Assembly (NCBI GenBank): GCA_963734085.1
Contig: CAVTFT010000007.1
Span: 186,001-250,000, forward strand
DNA length: 64,000 bases
Reading direction: 5' to 3'
DNA from: CAIWHR01 sp963734085
Lineage (GTDB): Bacteria; Pseudomonadota; Gammaproteobacteria; Burkholderiales; Casimicrobiaceae
The position numbers and the translations under genes were made by a program. Positions 48,171 through 58,430 of this stretch are shown in pieces. The notes below the pieces were generated by a model. It was not told where the DNA came from, did no database searches, and was given only the letters and a program-made list of their open reading frames with translations. Every line of letters begins with the position of its first letter. Positions within the stretch are counted from its first letter, which is position 1.

Positions 48171-51100
48171 CTAGACGAGGACCCGCTCGATGCCGCCCGC
48201 GTTTGCCCGGGCGACATATTGCGGGAGCCAGTTCGGGCCAAGCGTCCGCTTCGCGATTTCGACGACGATGTAGTCGGCTTGCGTTCCCGCGTCGGCGTCG
48301 AAGCGCGACAGCCCCTGAAGGCACGACGGACAGGAAGTGAGAATCCTGACCTCGCCCGCGAAGCCGTCGGCGCGAAGCGCCTGCGCGCCCCTGCGCATTT
48401 CCTCTTCCTTGCGGAAACGCACCTGCGTCGAAATGTCGGGACGCGTGGTCGCGAGCGAGCCCGACTCGCCGCAGCAGCGCTCGCTCGGCATGACGGACTC
48501 GCCCATCAACTCGTTGACGACGCCGAGCGGCGCGTAGGTCTTCATCGGCGTATGGCAGGGATCGTGGTACAGGTAGCGCGTGCCGGTCACCCCATCGAGG
48601 CGGACCCCCTTCTCCATCAGGTATTCGTGGATGTCGAGCAGGCGGCACCCCGGGAAGATCTTGTCGAACTCGTATTTCTGCAGCTGATCCATGCACGTGC
48701 CGCAGGAGACGATGACGGTCCGGATATCGAGGTAGTTGAGCGTGTTGGCGACGCGATGGAACAGCACCCGGTTGCCGGTGATGATCTGCCGCCCGCGCTC
48801 CTCGTTGCCCGACGCGGTCTGCGGATAGCCGCAACACAGATAGCCCGGCGGCAGCACCGTCTGCGCTCCGATGTGGAACAGCATCGCCTGCGTCGCGAGC
48901 CCCACTTGCGAGAACAGGCGTTCCGAGCCGCAGCCGGGGAAATAGAAGACCGCGTCCGAATCATCGCTCACCTTGGCCGGGTCGCGGATGATCGGCACGA
49001 TGCCGTCGTCCTCGATGTCGAGGAGCGCGCGCGCAGTGCGCGTTGGGACGCCCGCCGGCATCGGCTTGTTGACGAAATGGATCACCTGCGCGCGCAACGC
49101 CGGCCTGCCAACCGTCGCCGGCGGGTGCTGCGTCTGCGCCTGGATCAGCCCGACGCGTTTGGCGATCGCGTGCGCCATGCGTTGGGCACCGTAGCCCCAG
49201 TCGATCAGTACGCGTTTGGCGACCTTGATCGTCGCGGGATCGGTCGCGTTCAGGAAGAACATCGTTGCCGCGGCCCCCGGCCTCCACTTCTTCTTCCCCT
49301 CCCGCGCGAGCAGATTGCGCATCGCAATCGAGACGTCGCCGAAATCAATGTCGACCGGGCACGGGTTCTTGCACTTGTGGCAGACGGTGCAATGGTCGGC
49401 GACGTCGCCAAACGCATCGAAATGGCGGAGCGAAACGCCGCGGCGCGTCTGTTCCTCGTACAGCAACGCCTCGATCAAGAGCGACGTCGCCAGGATCTTG
49501 TTGCGCGGCGAGTAGAGCAGGTTCGCGCGCGGCACGTGCGTCGAACACACGGGCTTGCACTTGCCGCAGCGCAGGCAATCCTTGATCGAGTCGGCGATGT
49601 CACCGATCGACGACGCTTCGAGGATCAGGCTCTCGTGGCCGATCAGCGAAAAGCTCGGCGTATAGGCGTTACGGAGATCCGCGCCGGCAAGGAGCTTGCC
49701 GCCGTTGAAGCGGCCCTGCGGATCGATCCTGCGCTTGTAGGCCGCGAACGGCGCGAGCTCGGCCTCGGTCAGGTAGCCGAGCTTGGTGATGCCGATTCCG
49801 TGCTCGCCGGAAATGACGCCGCCCTGCTCGCGCGCGAGTGCCATGATCCGCGTGACGGCGGCATTCGCTTCCTGCAGCATCGCGTAGTCGTCGGAATTGA
49901 CCGGGATATTCGTGTGCACGTTGCCGTCGCCGGCATGCATGTGCAGCGCGACGAATACGCGGCTGCGGCGCACCTCGTCGTGGATCGCGTTGCACCGGGC
50001 GAGCACCGGCGCGAACGCAAGGCCCGCGAAGATGTCGGTGAGCGGCGCCTTGAGCTCCGCCTTCCACGACACGACGAGCGAGCGATCCTGCAGCGCGGGG
50101 AACGTCGTGCCGATCCGCTCGATCAAGTCCTGCCAGCGCGCCCGCGTCGCGGCGATCTGCGCCCTCGCCTCGCCGACCTTCGTCTCGAGCAGGTCCTGCG
50201 CCGGACGGTCCTCGTCTTCCGGACCAAAAATCTGCGCGAGTGACGGTCCTGCGAAGAACGCGGCGAGCGCGTCGCAGAGCGCCAGCTTGTTGCGGATCGA
50301 CTGCTCGATGTTGATCCGCTCGATGCCATCGGTGTAGTCGCCAAGCCGGTCGAGCGGGATGACGACGTCCTCGTTGATCTTGAAGGCGTTCGTGTGCCGG
50401 GCGATCGCCGCGGTGCGGGCGCGGTCCTGCCAGAAACGCTTGCGGGCCTCGGGCGACACGGCGACGAAGCCTTCGGCGCCGCGCGCGTTGGCGATCCGGA
50501 TCACGCCGGAGGCGGCGCTCGCCACTGCATCGTCGGAGTCGCCGACGATGTCGCCGATCAGCACCATCTTCGGCCGCCCATGGCGCGCAGCCTTCGTCGC
50601 GTAGCCGACCGCCTTCACGTAGCGCTCGTCCAGGTGCTCGAGACCCGCGAGCATCGCGCGCGCGCCGGGCGCGCCGCCGGCGCGCGCGTCGACGAAGCGC
50701 TTGATCTCGACGATCGCCGGCGTTGCATCGTGGACGCGGCCGAAGAACTCGAGACAGAACGTCCGCACCGCCGGCGGCATCCGGTGCAGCACGAAGCGCG
50801 CGCTGACGATGATGCCGTCGCAGCCTTCCTTCTGGATACCGGGCAAGCCGCCTAAGAACTTGTCGGTGACGTCCTTGCCGAGACCCGCCTTGCGGAACGC
50901 CGTGCCCGGGATCGCCAGCGTCTCGGTACGCTTGCGCGATTTGCCGTCCGCGTCGTACCACGCGAGCTCGAACGTCGCGACGGGCACGTCGTGAATCCTG
51001 CCGAGGTTATGGTCGACGCGCGTCACCTCGAGCCACTCGGCGTCGGGCGTCACCATCCGCCACGACAGCAGGTTGTCGAGTGCGGTGCCCCAGAGCACCG

Positions 51101-52022
51101 CCTTCTTGCCGCCGGCGTTCATCGCGACATTGCCGCCGATGCACGACGCGTCGGCGGAGGTCGGGTCGACCGCGAACACGAGCCCCGCCGCGTCGGCCGC
51201 ATCCATCACGCGCCGGGTCACCACGCCCGCAGCGCAGTCGATCGTCGGCACGGACTCCGCGCGGCCGGGAATCGCCGTGCGCTCGATGGGGGACAGTCGC
51301 TCAAGTTTCTCGGTATTGATGACCGCGGAGCGCGCCGTCAACGGAATCGCGCCGCCGGTGTAACCGGTGCCGCCGCCGCGCGGGATGATGGTGAGCGAGA
51401 GCTCGCTCAAGCCCTCGACCAGGCCGCGCACTTCGTCTTCGGTGTCCGGATAGAGAACGACGAACGGATATTCGACGCGCCAGTCGGTGGCGTCGGTCAC
51501 GTGCGAAACGCGCGCCAAGCCGTCGAACGCGATGTTGTCGCGGGCGGTGTAGCGGGAGAGCACCGCGAGCGTGCGCCTGCGAAGTGCGCCGGTTTCGCCG
51601 AACGCATGCTCGAAGCGCGCGACGGCTGCCCGGGCGGCTTCGACCAGCCGAGCGACCTTGTCGTCGCGCACCGCGTCGCCGGCATGAAGGATTCGACGGC
51701 GGTCGATTTCGCCGAGACGATGCTGCAACGCCAGGACGAGAAGCCGCCGCCGCTTCGGGTTGTCGAGGAGGTCGTCCTGCAGATACGGGTTGCGCTCGAC
51801 GACCCAGATGTCGCCCAGAACCTCGAAGAGCATCCGCGCCGAGCGGCCGGTGCGGCGCTCGCCGCGCAGCTCCTCGAGGAGCGCCCACATCGGCGCGCCG
51901 AGCAGCCGAACGACGATCTCGCGATCGGAGAACGACGTGTAGTTGTACGGGATCTCGCGCAGCCGGGGGGCTTCGGCGCGGATTTCGGCGGTGTCGGGCA
52001 GGCGGTCGGCAGCGGCGTCCAT
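48171..52022 (-). CDS. FAD-linked oxidase / Fe-S (DUF3683) fusion, GlcD-GlcF type
   Basis: 1283 residues. An N-terminal DUF3683 domain (start PYNYTSFSDREIVVRLLG) leads to an FAD-binding_4 domain near 220-370 (TIIPRGGGTGYTGGAIPLTA), an FAD-oxidase C domain with MHAGDGNVHTNIPVNSDDY near 670-700, a 4Fe-4S pair CLRCGKCKPVC and CTVCHKCKNPCP near 810-880, and CCG domains around CGCY-type motifs (GYLCCGYPQTASG, SCGTCMDQL). This fuses glycolate/D-2-hydroxyacid dehydrogenase and its electron subunit. Substrate unknown. Downstream of tdh on the same strand. Confidence 0.9.
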   Translation of the reverse strand: MDAAADRLPDTAEIRAEAPRLREIPYNYTSFSDREIVVRLLGAPMWALLEELRGERRTGRSARMLFEVLGDIWVVERNPYLQDDLLDNPKRRRLLVLALQHRLGEIDRRRILHAGDAVRDDKVARLVEAARAAVARFEHAFGETGALRRRTLAVLSRYTARDNIAFDGLARVSHVTDATDWRVEYPFVVLYPDTEDEVRGLVEGLSELSLTIIPRGGGTGYTGGAIPLTARSAVINTEKLERLSPIERTAIPGRAESVPTIDCAAGVVTRRVMDAADAAGLVFAVDPTSADASCIGGNVAMNAGGKKAVLWGTALDNLLSWRMVTPDAEWLEVTRVDHNLGRIHDVPVATFELAWYDADGKSRKRTETLAIPGTAFRKAGLGKDVTDKFLGGLPGIQKEGCDGIIVSARFVLHRMPPAVRTFCLEFFGRVHDATPAIVEIKRFVDARAGGAPGARAMLAGLEHLDERYVKAVGYATKAARHGRPKMVLIGDIVGDSDDAVASAASGVIRIANARGAEGFVAVSPEARKRFWQDRARTAAIARHTNAFKINEDVVIPLDRLGDYTDGIERINIEQSIRNKLALCDALAAFFAGPSLAQIFGPEDEDRPAQDLLETKVGEARAQIAATRARWQDLIERIGTTFPALQDRSLVVSWKAELKAPLTDIFAGLAFAPVLARCNAIHDEVRRSRVFVALHMHAGDGNVHTNIPVNSDDYAMLQEANAAVTRIMALAREQGGVISGEHGIGITKLGYLTEAELAPFAAYKRRIDPQGRFNGGKLLAGADLRNAYTPSFSLIGHESLILEASSIGDIADSIKDCLRCGKCKPVCSTHVPRANLLYSPRNKILATSLLIEALLYEEQTRRGVSLRHFDAFGDVADHCTVCHKCKNPCPVDIDFGDVSIAMRNLLAREGKKKWRPGAAATMFFLNATDPATIKVAKRVLIDWGYGAQRMAHAIAKRVGLIQAQTQHPPATVGRPALRAQVIHFVNKPMPAGVPTRTARALLDIEDDGIVPIIRDPAKVSDDSDAVFYFPGCGSERLFSQVGLATQAMLFHIGAQTVLPPGYLCCGYPQTASGNEERGRQIITGNRVLFHRVANTLNYLDIRTVIVSCGTCMDQLQKYEFDKIFPGCRLLDIHEYLMEKGVRLDGVTGTRYLYHDPCHTPMKTYAPLGVVNELMGESVMPSERCCGESGSLATTRPDISTQVRFRKEEEMRRGAQALRADGFAGEVRILTSCPSCLQGLSRFDADAGTQADYIVVEIAKRTLGPNWLPQYVARANAGGIERVLV

Positions 52023-52094
52023 CGGACTACCGAGTTTACCGCAACGGATGACCCGCTCAGGAACGCGACGTTCGCTGGCTCGGCACCAACTCCG

Positions 52095-53123
52095 CTACGT
52101 GGTCCAGTCGAGGACGACCTTGCCGCTGTCGCCCCCGAGCATCGTCGCGAACGCCTTCTCGTAATCGTCGACGGCGAAGCGATGGGTGATCATCGGCGTG
52201 AGGTCCAGCCCGCTTTGCAGCATCGCGACCATCTTGTACCAGGTCTCGAACATCTCGCGGCCGTAGATCCCCTTGATCTCGAGGCCCTTGAAGATCACCT
52301 GGTTCCAGTCGATCGCCATCTGCGCGGGCGGGATGCCGAGGAGCGCGATCTTGCCGCCATGGTTCATGCATTCGAGCATGCTGCGGAAGGCGTCGGGGAC
52401 GCCGGACATTTCCATCCCGACGTCGAAGCCCTCGGTCATGCCGAGCTCGCCCATCACGTCGCGCAGCTTTTCGCGGCCGACGTTGACGGCGCGCGTCGCC
52501 CCCATCCTGCGCGCAAGCGCGAGCCGGTACTCATTGATATCGGTGATGACGACGTAGCGCGCGCCGACATGACGGGCGATCGCCGCCGCCATGATGCCGA
52601 TCGGGCCGGCGCCGGTGATGAGCACATCCTCGCCGACCAGGTTGAACGACAGCGCCGTGTGCGTCGCGTTGCCGAACGGATCGAAGATCGCCGCGATCTC
52701 GTCGGGAATCTCCGGCGGAATGCGGAACGCGTTGAATGCGGGGATCACCAGATATTCGGCAAACGCGCCTTCGCGATTGACGCCCACGCCCACCGTGTTG
52801 CGGCAGAGGTGTCGTCGTCCAGCGCGGCAGTTGCGACAGAACCCGCAGGTGATGTGCCCTTCGCCCGACACGCGGTCGCCGATCGCGAAGCCGCGCACTT
52901 CCTGGCCCATCTCGACGATCTCGCCGACATATTCGTGGCCGACGTGCATCGGCACCGGAATCGTCTTCTGCGCCCAGTCGTCCCACTTCCAGATGTGGAC
53001 GTCGGTGCCGCAGATCGCAGTTTTCGTGATCCGGATCATCACGTCGTTGTGGCCGACTTCCGGCTTCTTCACCCGTGTCAGCGTGAGTCCTGGTGCGCGT
53101 TCGAGCTTGGCGAGCGCTTTCAT
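52095..53123 (-). CDS. tdh: L-threonine 3-dehydrogenase
   Basis: 342 residues, zinc medium-chain dehydrogenase. Catalytic zinc site CGTDVHIWKWDDWAQ, structural zinc GFCRNCRAGRRHLCRN, GHEYVGEIVEMG and NAD motif ITGAGPIGIMAAAIA. It oxidises threonine to 2-amino-3-ketobutyrate. Nine bp after kbl, in a two-gene unit. Confidence 0.96.
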   Translation of the reverse strand: MKALAKLERAPGLTLTRVKKPEVGHNDVMIRITKTAICGTDVHIWKWDDWAQKTIPVPMHVGHEYVGEIVEMGQEVRGFAIGDRVSGEGHITCGFCRNCRAGRRHLCRNTVGVGVNREGAFAEYLVIPAFNAFRIPPEIPDEIAAIFDPFGNATHTALSFNLVGEDVLITGAGPIGIMAAAIARHVGARYVVITDINEYRLALARRMGATRAVNVGREKLRDVMGELGMTEGFDVGMEMSGVPDAFRSMLECMNHGGKIALLGIPPAQMAIDWNQVIFKGLEIKGIYGREMFETWYKMVAMLQSGLDLTPMITHRFAVDDYEKAFATMLGGDSGKVVLDWTT

Positions 53124-53132
53124 CGACGGCCT

Positions 53133-54335
53133 TTAGTGCAGCACGCCGACGGCGCGTCCGACCTTGGCGAACGCGGCGACGGCCTGCGCAATCTGGGTTT
53201 CGGTGTGCGCAGCGCACATCTGCGTGCGGATGCGCGCTTTTCCCTTCGGCACGACCGGGTACGAGAAACCGATCACGTACACGCCCTCGGCGAGCAGCGC
53301 ATCGGCCATCCGCGTCGCCAGCGCGGCGTCACCCAGCATCACGGGGATGATCGGATGCGTTCCCGGCACGAGCTCGAACCCCAGCGCAGTCATGTCGCGG
53401 CGAAAGCGCTCGCCGTTTTCGCGCACGCGCGCGCGGAGCGCCGCGCCCTCGGGGCTCGCGAGGAGGTCGAGCACCGCAAGCGAGGCGGCAGCGATCGACG
53501 GCGCGAGGGTGTTGGAGAACAGATACGGACGCGAACGTTGCCGCAGGAGATCGACGATCTCGCACCGCGCAGCGACGTAGCCGCCTGACGCGCCGCCCAT
53601 CGCCTTGCCGAGCGTGCCCGTGAGAATGTTGACACGGCCTTCGACGCCGCAATGTTCGGGGGTGCCGCGTCCGCCTGCGCCGACAAAGCCGACCGCATGC
53701 GAGTCGTCGACGATCGTCAGCGCGCCGTAGCGTTCGGCGAGATCGCAGATCGACGGCAGGTTCGCGACGATCCCGTCCATCGAGAACACGCCGTCGGTCG
53801 CAACGACTTTAAAGCGCGCCCCGGTCGCATCGGCCTCGCGCAGCTTCGCTTCGAGGTCCGCCATGTCGTTGTTGCGGTAGCGATAGCGCTGCGCCTTGCA
53901 GAGCCGGATGCCGTCGACGATGCTGGCATGATTGAGCTCGTCGCTCACCACGGCATCCTCTTCGGTCAAGAGCGTTTCGAACAGGCCGCCGTTCGCGTCG
54001 AAGCAACTCGAATAGAGGATGGCGTCGTCCATCCGCAGAAACGACGCCAGCGCCACCTCGAGCGCCTTGTGCACGCTTTGCGTCCCGCAGATGAACCGCA
54101 CCGAGGCCATGCCGAAGCCGTAGCGATCGAGGCCGTCCTTCGCTGCGCGGACGAGCCGCGCATCGTCGGCGAGGCCGAGATAGTTGTTGGCGCAGAAGTT
54201 GAGCACATGGCGCCCGCCTTCGAGCGTGATCTCCGGTGCCTGCGGGCTCGCGATCACCCGCTCGGCCTTGCGGAAGCCGTCGGCGTCGATCCCCTCGAGG
54301 ATCCGGCGCACGTGAGCGAAATAGCGATCGCGCAT
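53133..54335 (-). CDS. kbl: 2-amino-3-ketobutyrate CoA ligase (glycine C-acetyltransferase)
   Basis: 400 residues, fold-type I PLP enzyme. CANNYLGLADDARLV near 47, DDSHAVGFVGAGGRGTPEHC near 207 and the PLP lysine in LTGTLGKAMGGASGGYV near 244. It splits 2-amino-3-ketobutyrate with CoA into glycine and acetyl-CoA, completing threonine use with Tdh and supplying glycine to the gcv system. Confidence 0.96.
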   Translation of the reverse strand: MRDRYFAHVRRILEGIDADGFRKAERVIASPQAPEITLEGGRHVLNFCANNYLGLADDARLVRAAKDGLDRYGFGMASVRFICGTQSVHKALEVALASFLRMDDAILYSSCFDANGGLFETLLTEEDAVVSDELNHASIVDGIRLCKAQRYRYRNNDMADLEAKLREADATGARFKVVATDGVFSMDGIVANLPSICDLAERYGALTIVDDSHAVGFVGAGGRGTPEHCGVEGRVNILTGTLGKAMGGASGGYVAARCEIVDLLRQRSRPYLFSNTLAPSIAAASLAVLDLLASPEGAALRARVRENGERFRRDMTALGFELVPGTHPIIPVMLGDAALATRMADALLAEGVYVIGFSYPVVPKGKARIRTQMCAAHTETQIAQAVAAFAKVGRAVGVLH

Positions 54336-54413
54336 ACGAAGGGCGGCGCGGCGGAAGAGCCGTGGCGCAGCCGCTATCTTAACGGCCCCGCTCTCGTGCG
54401 CGCGACCCGAGAC

Positions 54414-55934
54414 TCAGAGGCGTTCGAACCGGCGGTAGCCGATCGCCTCGGCGACGTGCGCTGCCCCGACGGCCGGGCACTCGGCGAGATCGGCGATCGT
54501 GCGCGCGACCTTGAGAATGCGGTGATAGGCGCGCGCGGAGAGCGACAGCCGCGCCATCGCCTGCGCGAGCAGCGCGGCACCCGAAGCGTCGGGCGCGCAC
54601 TGCGCGTCGATTTCGCGCGGCATGAGCCGGGCGTTCGGCTTGCCCTGTCGCGCGCACTGGCGGTCGCGGGCGCGCGTGGCCTGCGCCCGGACGAAGGCGC
54701 TGGTGCCGCCCGATACCTCGGCGACGGTCGTTGCGCCTGTCGCGGCGCCCATCGCTTCGGCCGACAGCGCCGGCACCTCGATGCCGATGTCGATGCGGTC
54801 GAGCAGCGGTCCCGAGACGCGGCCGCGATAGCGCGCGATCCGCTCCGCCGTGCAGCGGCAGCGCCCGCTCGCATGGCCGAGCCAGCCGCACGGACAGGGA
54901 TTCATCGCGGCGACGAACTGGAATTGCGCGGGAAACGTGCATTGCCGCGCGGCGCGCGAGACGTGGATCACGCCCGACTCGAGCGGCTCGCGCAGCACCT
55001 CGAGCACCCGGCGGTCCCACTCGGGCAGTTCGTCGAGGAACAGGACGCCGTGGTGGGCAAGCGAGACTTCACCCGGACGCGGATCGCTGCCGCCGCCGAC
55101 CAGCGCCACCGCGCTCGCCGTGTGATGCGGCGCCCGATACGGACGCTCGCCCCACGTCGCAACGGAAAAGCGCCCGGCGAGCGAGGCGATCGCGGCGGTG
55201 GACAACGCCTCGTCTTCGGAAAGCGGCGGCAGGATCCCCGGCAGCCGCTGCGCGAGCATCGACTTGCCGGTGCCCGGGGGCCCGATCATCAGCAGGCTGT
55301 GGCCGCCCGCCGCCGCGATGGTGAGCGCTCGCTTTGCTTGGGCCTGCCCGCGGACATCGGCGAGGTCGGCGCCGGGCTCTCCGCCCGCGACTGCGACACT
55401 GCGCGCAAGCGGCGGAATCGGCGCGTGGCCCGCCAGGTGCGCGCAGACCGCGAGCAACGTCGCCGCAGGATAGACGACGGCGTCGCGCACCAGCGCGGCT
55501 TCGACGGCGCTCGCCGCGGGCAGGACGAACGCCCGGCCATCGCGGCGGGCACAGATCACCATCGGCAGCGCGCCGCGAATGGGGCGGAGCGCGCCGCCCA
55601 ACGCGAGCTCCCCGGCGAACTCGTAGCCGGAAAGCGCATTGCCGGGGATCTGTCCCGTCGCGGCCAGAATGCCGAGCGCAATCGGGAGATCGAAGCGGCC
55701 CGACTCTTTGGGCAGGTCAGCCGGCGCGAGGTTGACGGTGATCTTGCGGGCAGGAAATTCGAACTGCGCGTTCTGCAGCGCAGCCCGCACGCGGTCGCGC
55801 GATTCCTTGACCTCGGTGTCGGGGAGGCCGACCAGGTTGAAGGCCGGCAGACCTCCGGCGAGATGCACCTCGACCATGACGCGCGGGGCATCGAGCCCGG
55901 CGAGACCGCGGGAGTTGACGACCGCAAGCGACAT
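54414..55934 (-). CDS. comM: ComM/YifB family Mg-chelatase-like ATPase
   Basis: 506 residues. LonC-like N-terminus GLPDTEVKESRDRVRAALQN, Walker A GPPGTGKSMLAQRLPGIL near 220, Walker B VLFLDELPEWDR near 295 and the zinc-like cluster CPCGWLGHASGRCRC near 350. ComM is a hexameric helicase that extends branches during natural transformation. No competence genes are adjacent. Confidence 0.94.
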   Translation of the reverse strand: MSLAVVNSRGLAGLDAPRVMVEVHLAGGLPAFNLVGLPDTEVKESRDRVRAALQNAQFEFPARKITVNLAPADLPKESGRFDLPIALGILAATGQIPGNALSGYEFAGELALGGALRPIRGALPMVICARRDGRAFVLPAASAVEAALVRDAVVYPAATLLAVCAHLAGHAPIPPLARSVAVAGGEPGADLADVRGQAQAKRALTIAAAGGHSLLMIGPPGTGKSMLAQRLPGILPPLSEDEALSTAAIASLAGRFSVATWGERPYRAPHHTASAVALVGGGSDPRPGEVSLAHHGVLFLDELPEWDRRVLEVLREPLESGVIHVSRAARQCTFPAQFQFVAAMNPCPCGWLGHASGRCRCTAERIARYRGRVSGPLLDRIDIGIEVPALSAEAMGAATGATTVAEVSGGTSAFVRAQATRARDRQCARQGKPNARLMPREIDAQCAPDASGAALLAQAMARLSLSARAYHRILKVARTIADLAECPAVGAAHVAEAIGYRRFERL

Positions 55935-56134
55935 GCGCGCGAAGGCTCGTGAGGGGGGTACCGGCGCGCAAGTGTAGGCATGCTCGCGGGCGGCGCGCTC
56001 TCGTCCTCTCGGCCTAACCGCTCCGCTGGCGCGCCGCGCTCGCCACGGCGAAACGCGGCATTACCGCGTCACGCGCCGGTCACGTCTGCGCGATCGCGGC
56101 GACGGCGGGCCGAAGCCAGCGCCAGTGGCGGCGG

Positions 56135-56386
56135 CTACTTTGCGCCCGCCGCGGGGAGTCTCGCCTCGAGCTCGGCGAGGCGCTTTTCGAGCGCTTCGAC
56201 CTTTTCGCGCGTCTTCAGCAGCACCTGCGCCTGCACGTCGAACTCGGCACGCGGCACGAGATCGAGGCGGCCGAGCCCGGACGAGAGCATCGCGCGCACG
56301 TTCTTTTCGATGTCCTTCGCGGGACTGTTCTCGATTGCATGACCAATCCTCGCGGCGAGCTCATCAAAGGCTTTGGTGTTCAGCAC
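56135..56386 (-). CDS. ubiK: UbiK (YqiC, BMFP) accessory factor
   Basis: 83 residues: amphipathic N-terminal helix around FDELAARIGHAI, then a C-terminal coiled coil REKVEALEKRLAELEARL. This is the membrane-fusogenic BMFP family that supports ubiquinone synthesis. About 200 bp downstream in position from comM, opposite no other gene. Confidence 0.88.
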   Translation of the reverse strand: MLNTKAFDELAARIGHAIENSPAKDIEKNVRAMLSSGLGRLDLVPRAEFDVQAQVLLKTREKVEALEKRLAELEARLPAAGAK

Positions 56387-56522
56387 GGTCTTCTCCCGAG
56401 GGGAACCCCGAAGTCCAGTCTACCAAAAGTTTCGCGGGCATCGCTGCTGTCCATTCGGCTCTGCGTGGGCGCGATTTCCCGTTTGGAAAGAAAACGACGA
56501 ACGAGCCAGCCAAATCGGGGCG

Positions 56523-58253
56523 CTATTCTCCCTTGGGGGTCCCGCGCACGCCATCCTGTCGTGCCGCGACGCACAATCCGTCTCCGAGGGACAGGTAGAC
56601 CTGCACCGAATCGATCGCCGACTCGTTGACCGCAGCATACGCCGTCCAGGATCGTCGTTCATTGGCGACCTGGCCTCTGCCATAGCCCGGCCACCGTTTC
56701 TCGACGGCACCGACGCCGATAATTCCGCCATCCCTGTCCGTAACAAAGGCGCGCTGCTCGTCGAAGGGGGAACTGTCCCCGGTGACCGAGCCGCTGATAC
56801 GATAGCCTGCCGCCAACCTTTTCGTTTCGAGCAACTGCGCGCGGCACGCACCGGTAACGGCGCCGAAATCGGTGACCGAATGCCCGAAGTAACGTGATCG
56901 TTCAGCAGAGAGCGGGGAGAGCTTTTTTTGCCACAGCGTGTCGTTCACCCGCTCGACGACCGGCAGATCGCCGGCATAGTAGATGTAACCGAGATAATCG
57001 CGGTCCGGTACCGCAGACGCAAGCGATGCGCCGGCGACCTCGACGAGGTACCGCAATTTCAGCCACCACTCGAGGTAGGCATTCTGGCTTCCCGCGATTA
57101 GCACCAGCAGGAAGATCGGGACCAATGTCTCGACACGCCGGAGGCTCGCCTTCGAAGCTAGGCTCGCGGCGCGCAGTGGTACAGCCGAGGCCCAGAACAG
57201 CAGGCACAGCACCCCGTAACGCGACGATAGCGCCGGCGAAGGCAGATCGCTCGTCGCCCTTGCTCCCGCCACTATGACGGCGTCCAGCAGCGCAAATGCC
57301 ATGACACCGAAAAAAAACAGCTCCGCCTCGTTGAGCGCGCGACGACGCCGGATTCGCACAACCTGAGTTGCGACGAAGGCGGCAAGCGCCATGCCGAGAT
57401 ATCCTGCCCCGATGGCCAAGGTCAAGCGATTCGGATCCGTCTCCAGCACGCGCCCGTTGCCTCCCGGAAAAGCAGGCGAGCCGAGGAACAGCGCCAGGAA
57501 ATTCAGCACGGCTTGAACGTCGACCGGGCGGGAACCCGGGTTTGCATATTGTTTCAGGTACAACCCCAGCGGCACGATTACGCCCAATGCAACAACCGCG
57601 GCAAGCCATTTCCATGCCGCGGTCCAGCGTCCCAGCACCACAATCGCCAGCCCGGCACCCCATACGCCAAGCCCCGCGCCGGACGAGGCGCTCGCCATCA
57701 TGCCCATGACCAGCGTCGCGGCAATCCTCCCGGCGACAGCGCGACGGCCATTGCTGACTAGGGCCGACGACAGCGCGAGCAAGCTCCCCATCGAAAGGAG
57801 GATCGACAGGTACGGATGGACCTGGAACGGCCAGAAGAGGTTCTCCCAGTTGTGAAACCACACCATCAGGACCGCGATCATCGCAAGATAGATGCTGGCC
57901 GTTCGCCCGACAAACGCGTCGGCGAGGCCCGGAAACCGCGCGCGCAGCAGCAGGCAAATCGCCGCGACGCATAGCATCGAAACTGTCAGGTTCGCTATGT
58001 TCGATGCATCGAACAGCGCTACGTCGACGCGAAAGACGAGCCCGGGGATCGCGAGGATGTGGCCGTTGATCGGGGTGAACGAGAGCGAGTAGAACGTCTC
58101 GTTTCGAGAGAGATAGCGCAACAGCCAGTACCACTGATCCCAGTAAGGGATGAAGACGGCAAACCGGAAGATCGCAAGCACCGAAGCGAGAACAAAGGCG
58201 AGGGCCAGAATCAGGAACAGCCCGGTCGACACCTGATATGCGCTGTTCCTCAT
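56523..58253 (-). CDS. Multi-pass membrane protein, possible glycosyltransferase-like
   Basis: 576 residues with about ten to twelve helices over residues 8-410, beginning GLFLILALAFVLASVLAIFR and a YWDQWYWLLRYLSRNETF loop after it. The last 150 residues are soluble. Length and the loop between the first two helices fit GT-C-like or polymer-processing proteins, but no clear motif was found. It neighbours decayed uxs and glycosyltransferase genes, so a surface polysaccharide role is plausible. Confidence 0.6.
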   Translation of the reverse strand: MRNSAYQVSTGLFLILALAFVLASVLAIFRFAVFIPYWDQWYWLLRYLSRNETFYSLSFTPINGHILAIPGLVFRVDVALFDASNIANLTVSMLCVAAICLLLRARFPGLADAFVGRTASIYLAMIAVLMVWFHNWENLFWPFQVHPYLSILLSMGSLLALSSALVSNGRRAVAGRIAATLVMGMMASASSGAGLGVWGAGLAIVVLGRWTAAWKWLAAVVALGVIVPLGLYLKQYANPGSRPVDVQAVLNFLALFLGSPAFPGGNGRVLETDPNRLTLAIGAGYLGMALAAFVATQVVRIRRRRALNEAELFFFGVMAFALLDAVIVAGARATSDLPSPALSSRYGVLCLLFWASAVPLRAASLASKASLRRVETLVPIFLLVLIAGSQNAYLEWWLKLRYLVEVAGASLASAVPDRDYLGYIYYAGDLPVVERVNDTLWQKKLSPLSAERSRYFGHSVTDFGAVTGACRAQLLETKRLAAGYRISGSVTGDSSPFDEQRAFVTDRDGGIIGVGAVEKRWPGYGRGQVANERRSWTAYAAVNESAIDSVQVYLSLGDGLCVAARQDGVRGTPKGE

Positions 58254-58430
58254 ACGGGCCCGCTCCCGGCAACGGCAAAAGTCGATTTCGGCGCACGCCG
58301 CGCCGCGCGGCGACGGAAGATGGACAGGCGCGCCGAGGGTCCGCCGGCGGCGGTTTGATCAAGAGCCGTGACCGCGCTCGATCTGCGATGCGAACCACCG
58401 CGCGCCGTCCAGCGGTTTCGGAGAAATGGG

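Noticed and set aside
48219..53588. Long plus-strand frames of 674 and 865 codons
   Set aside because: Shadows of the DUF3683 oxidoreductase and tdh; no domain-like segments.
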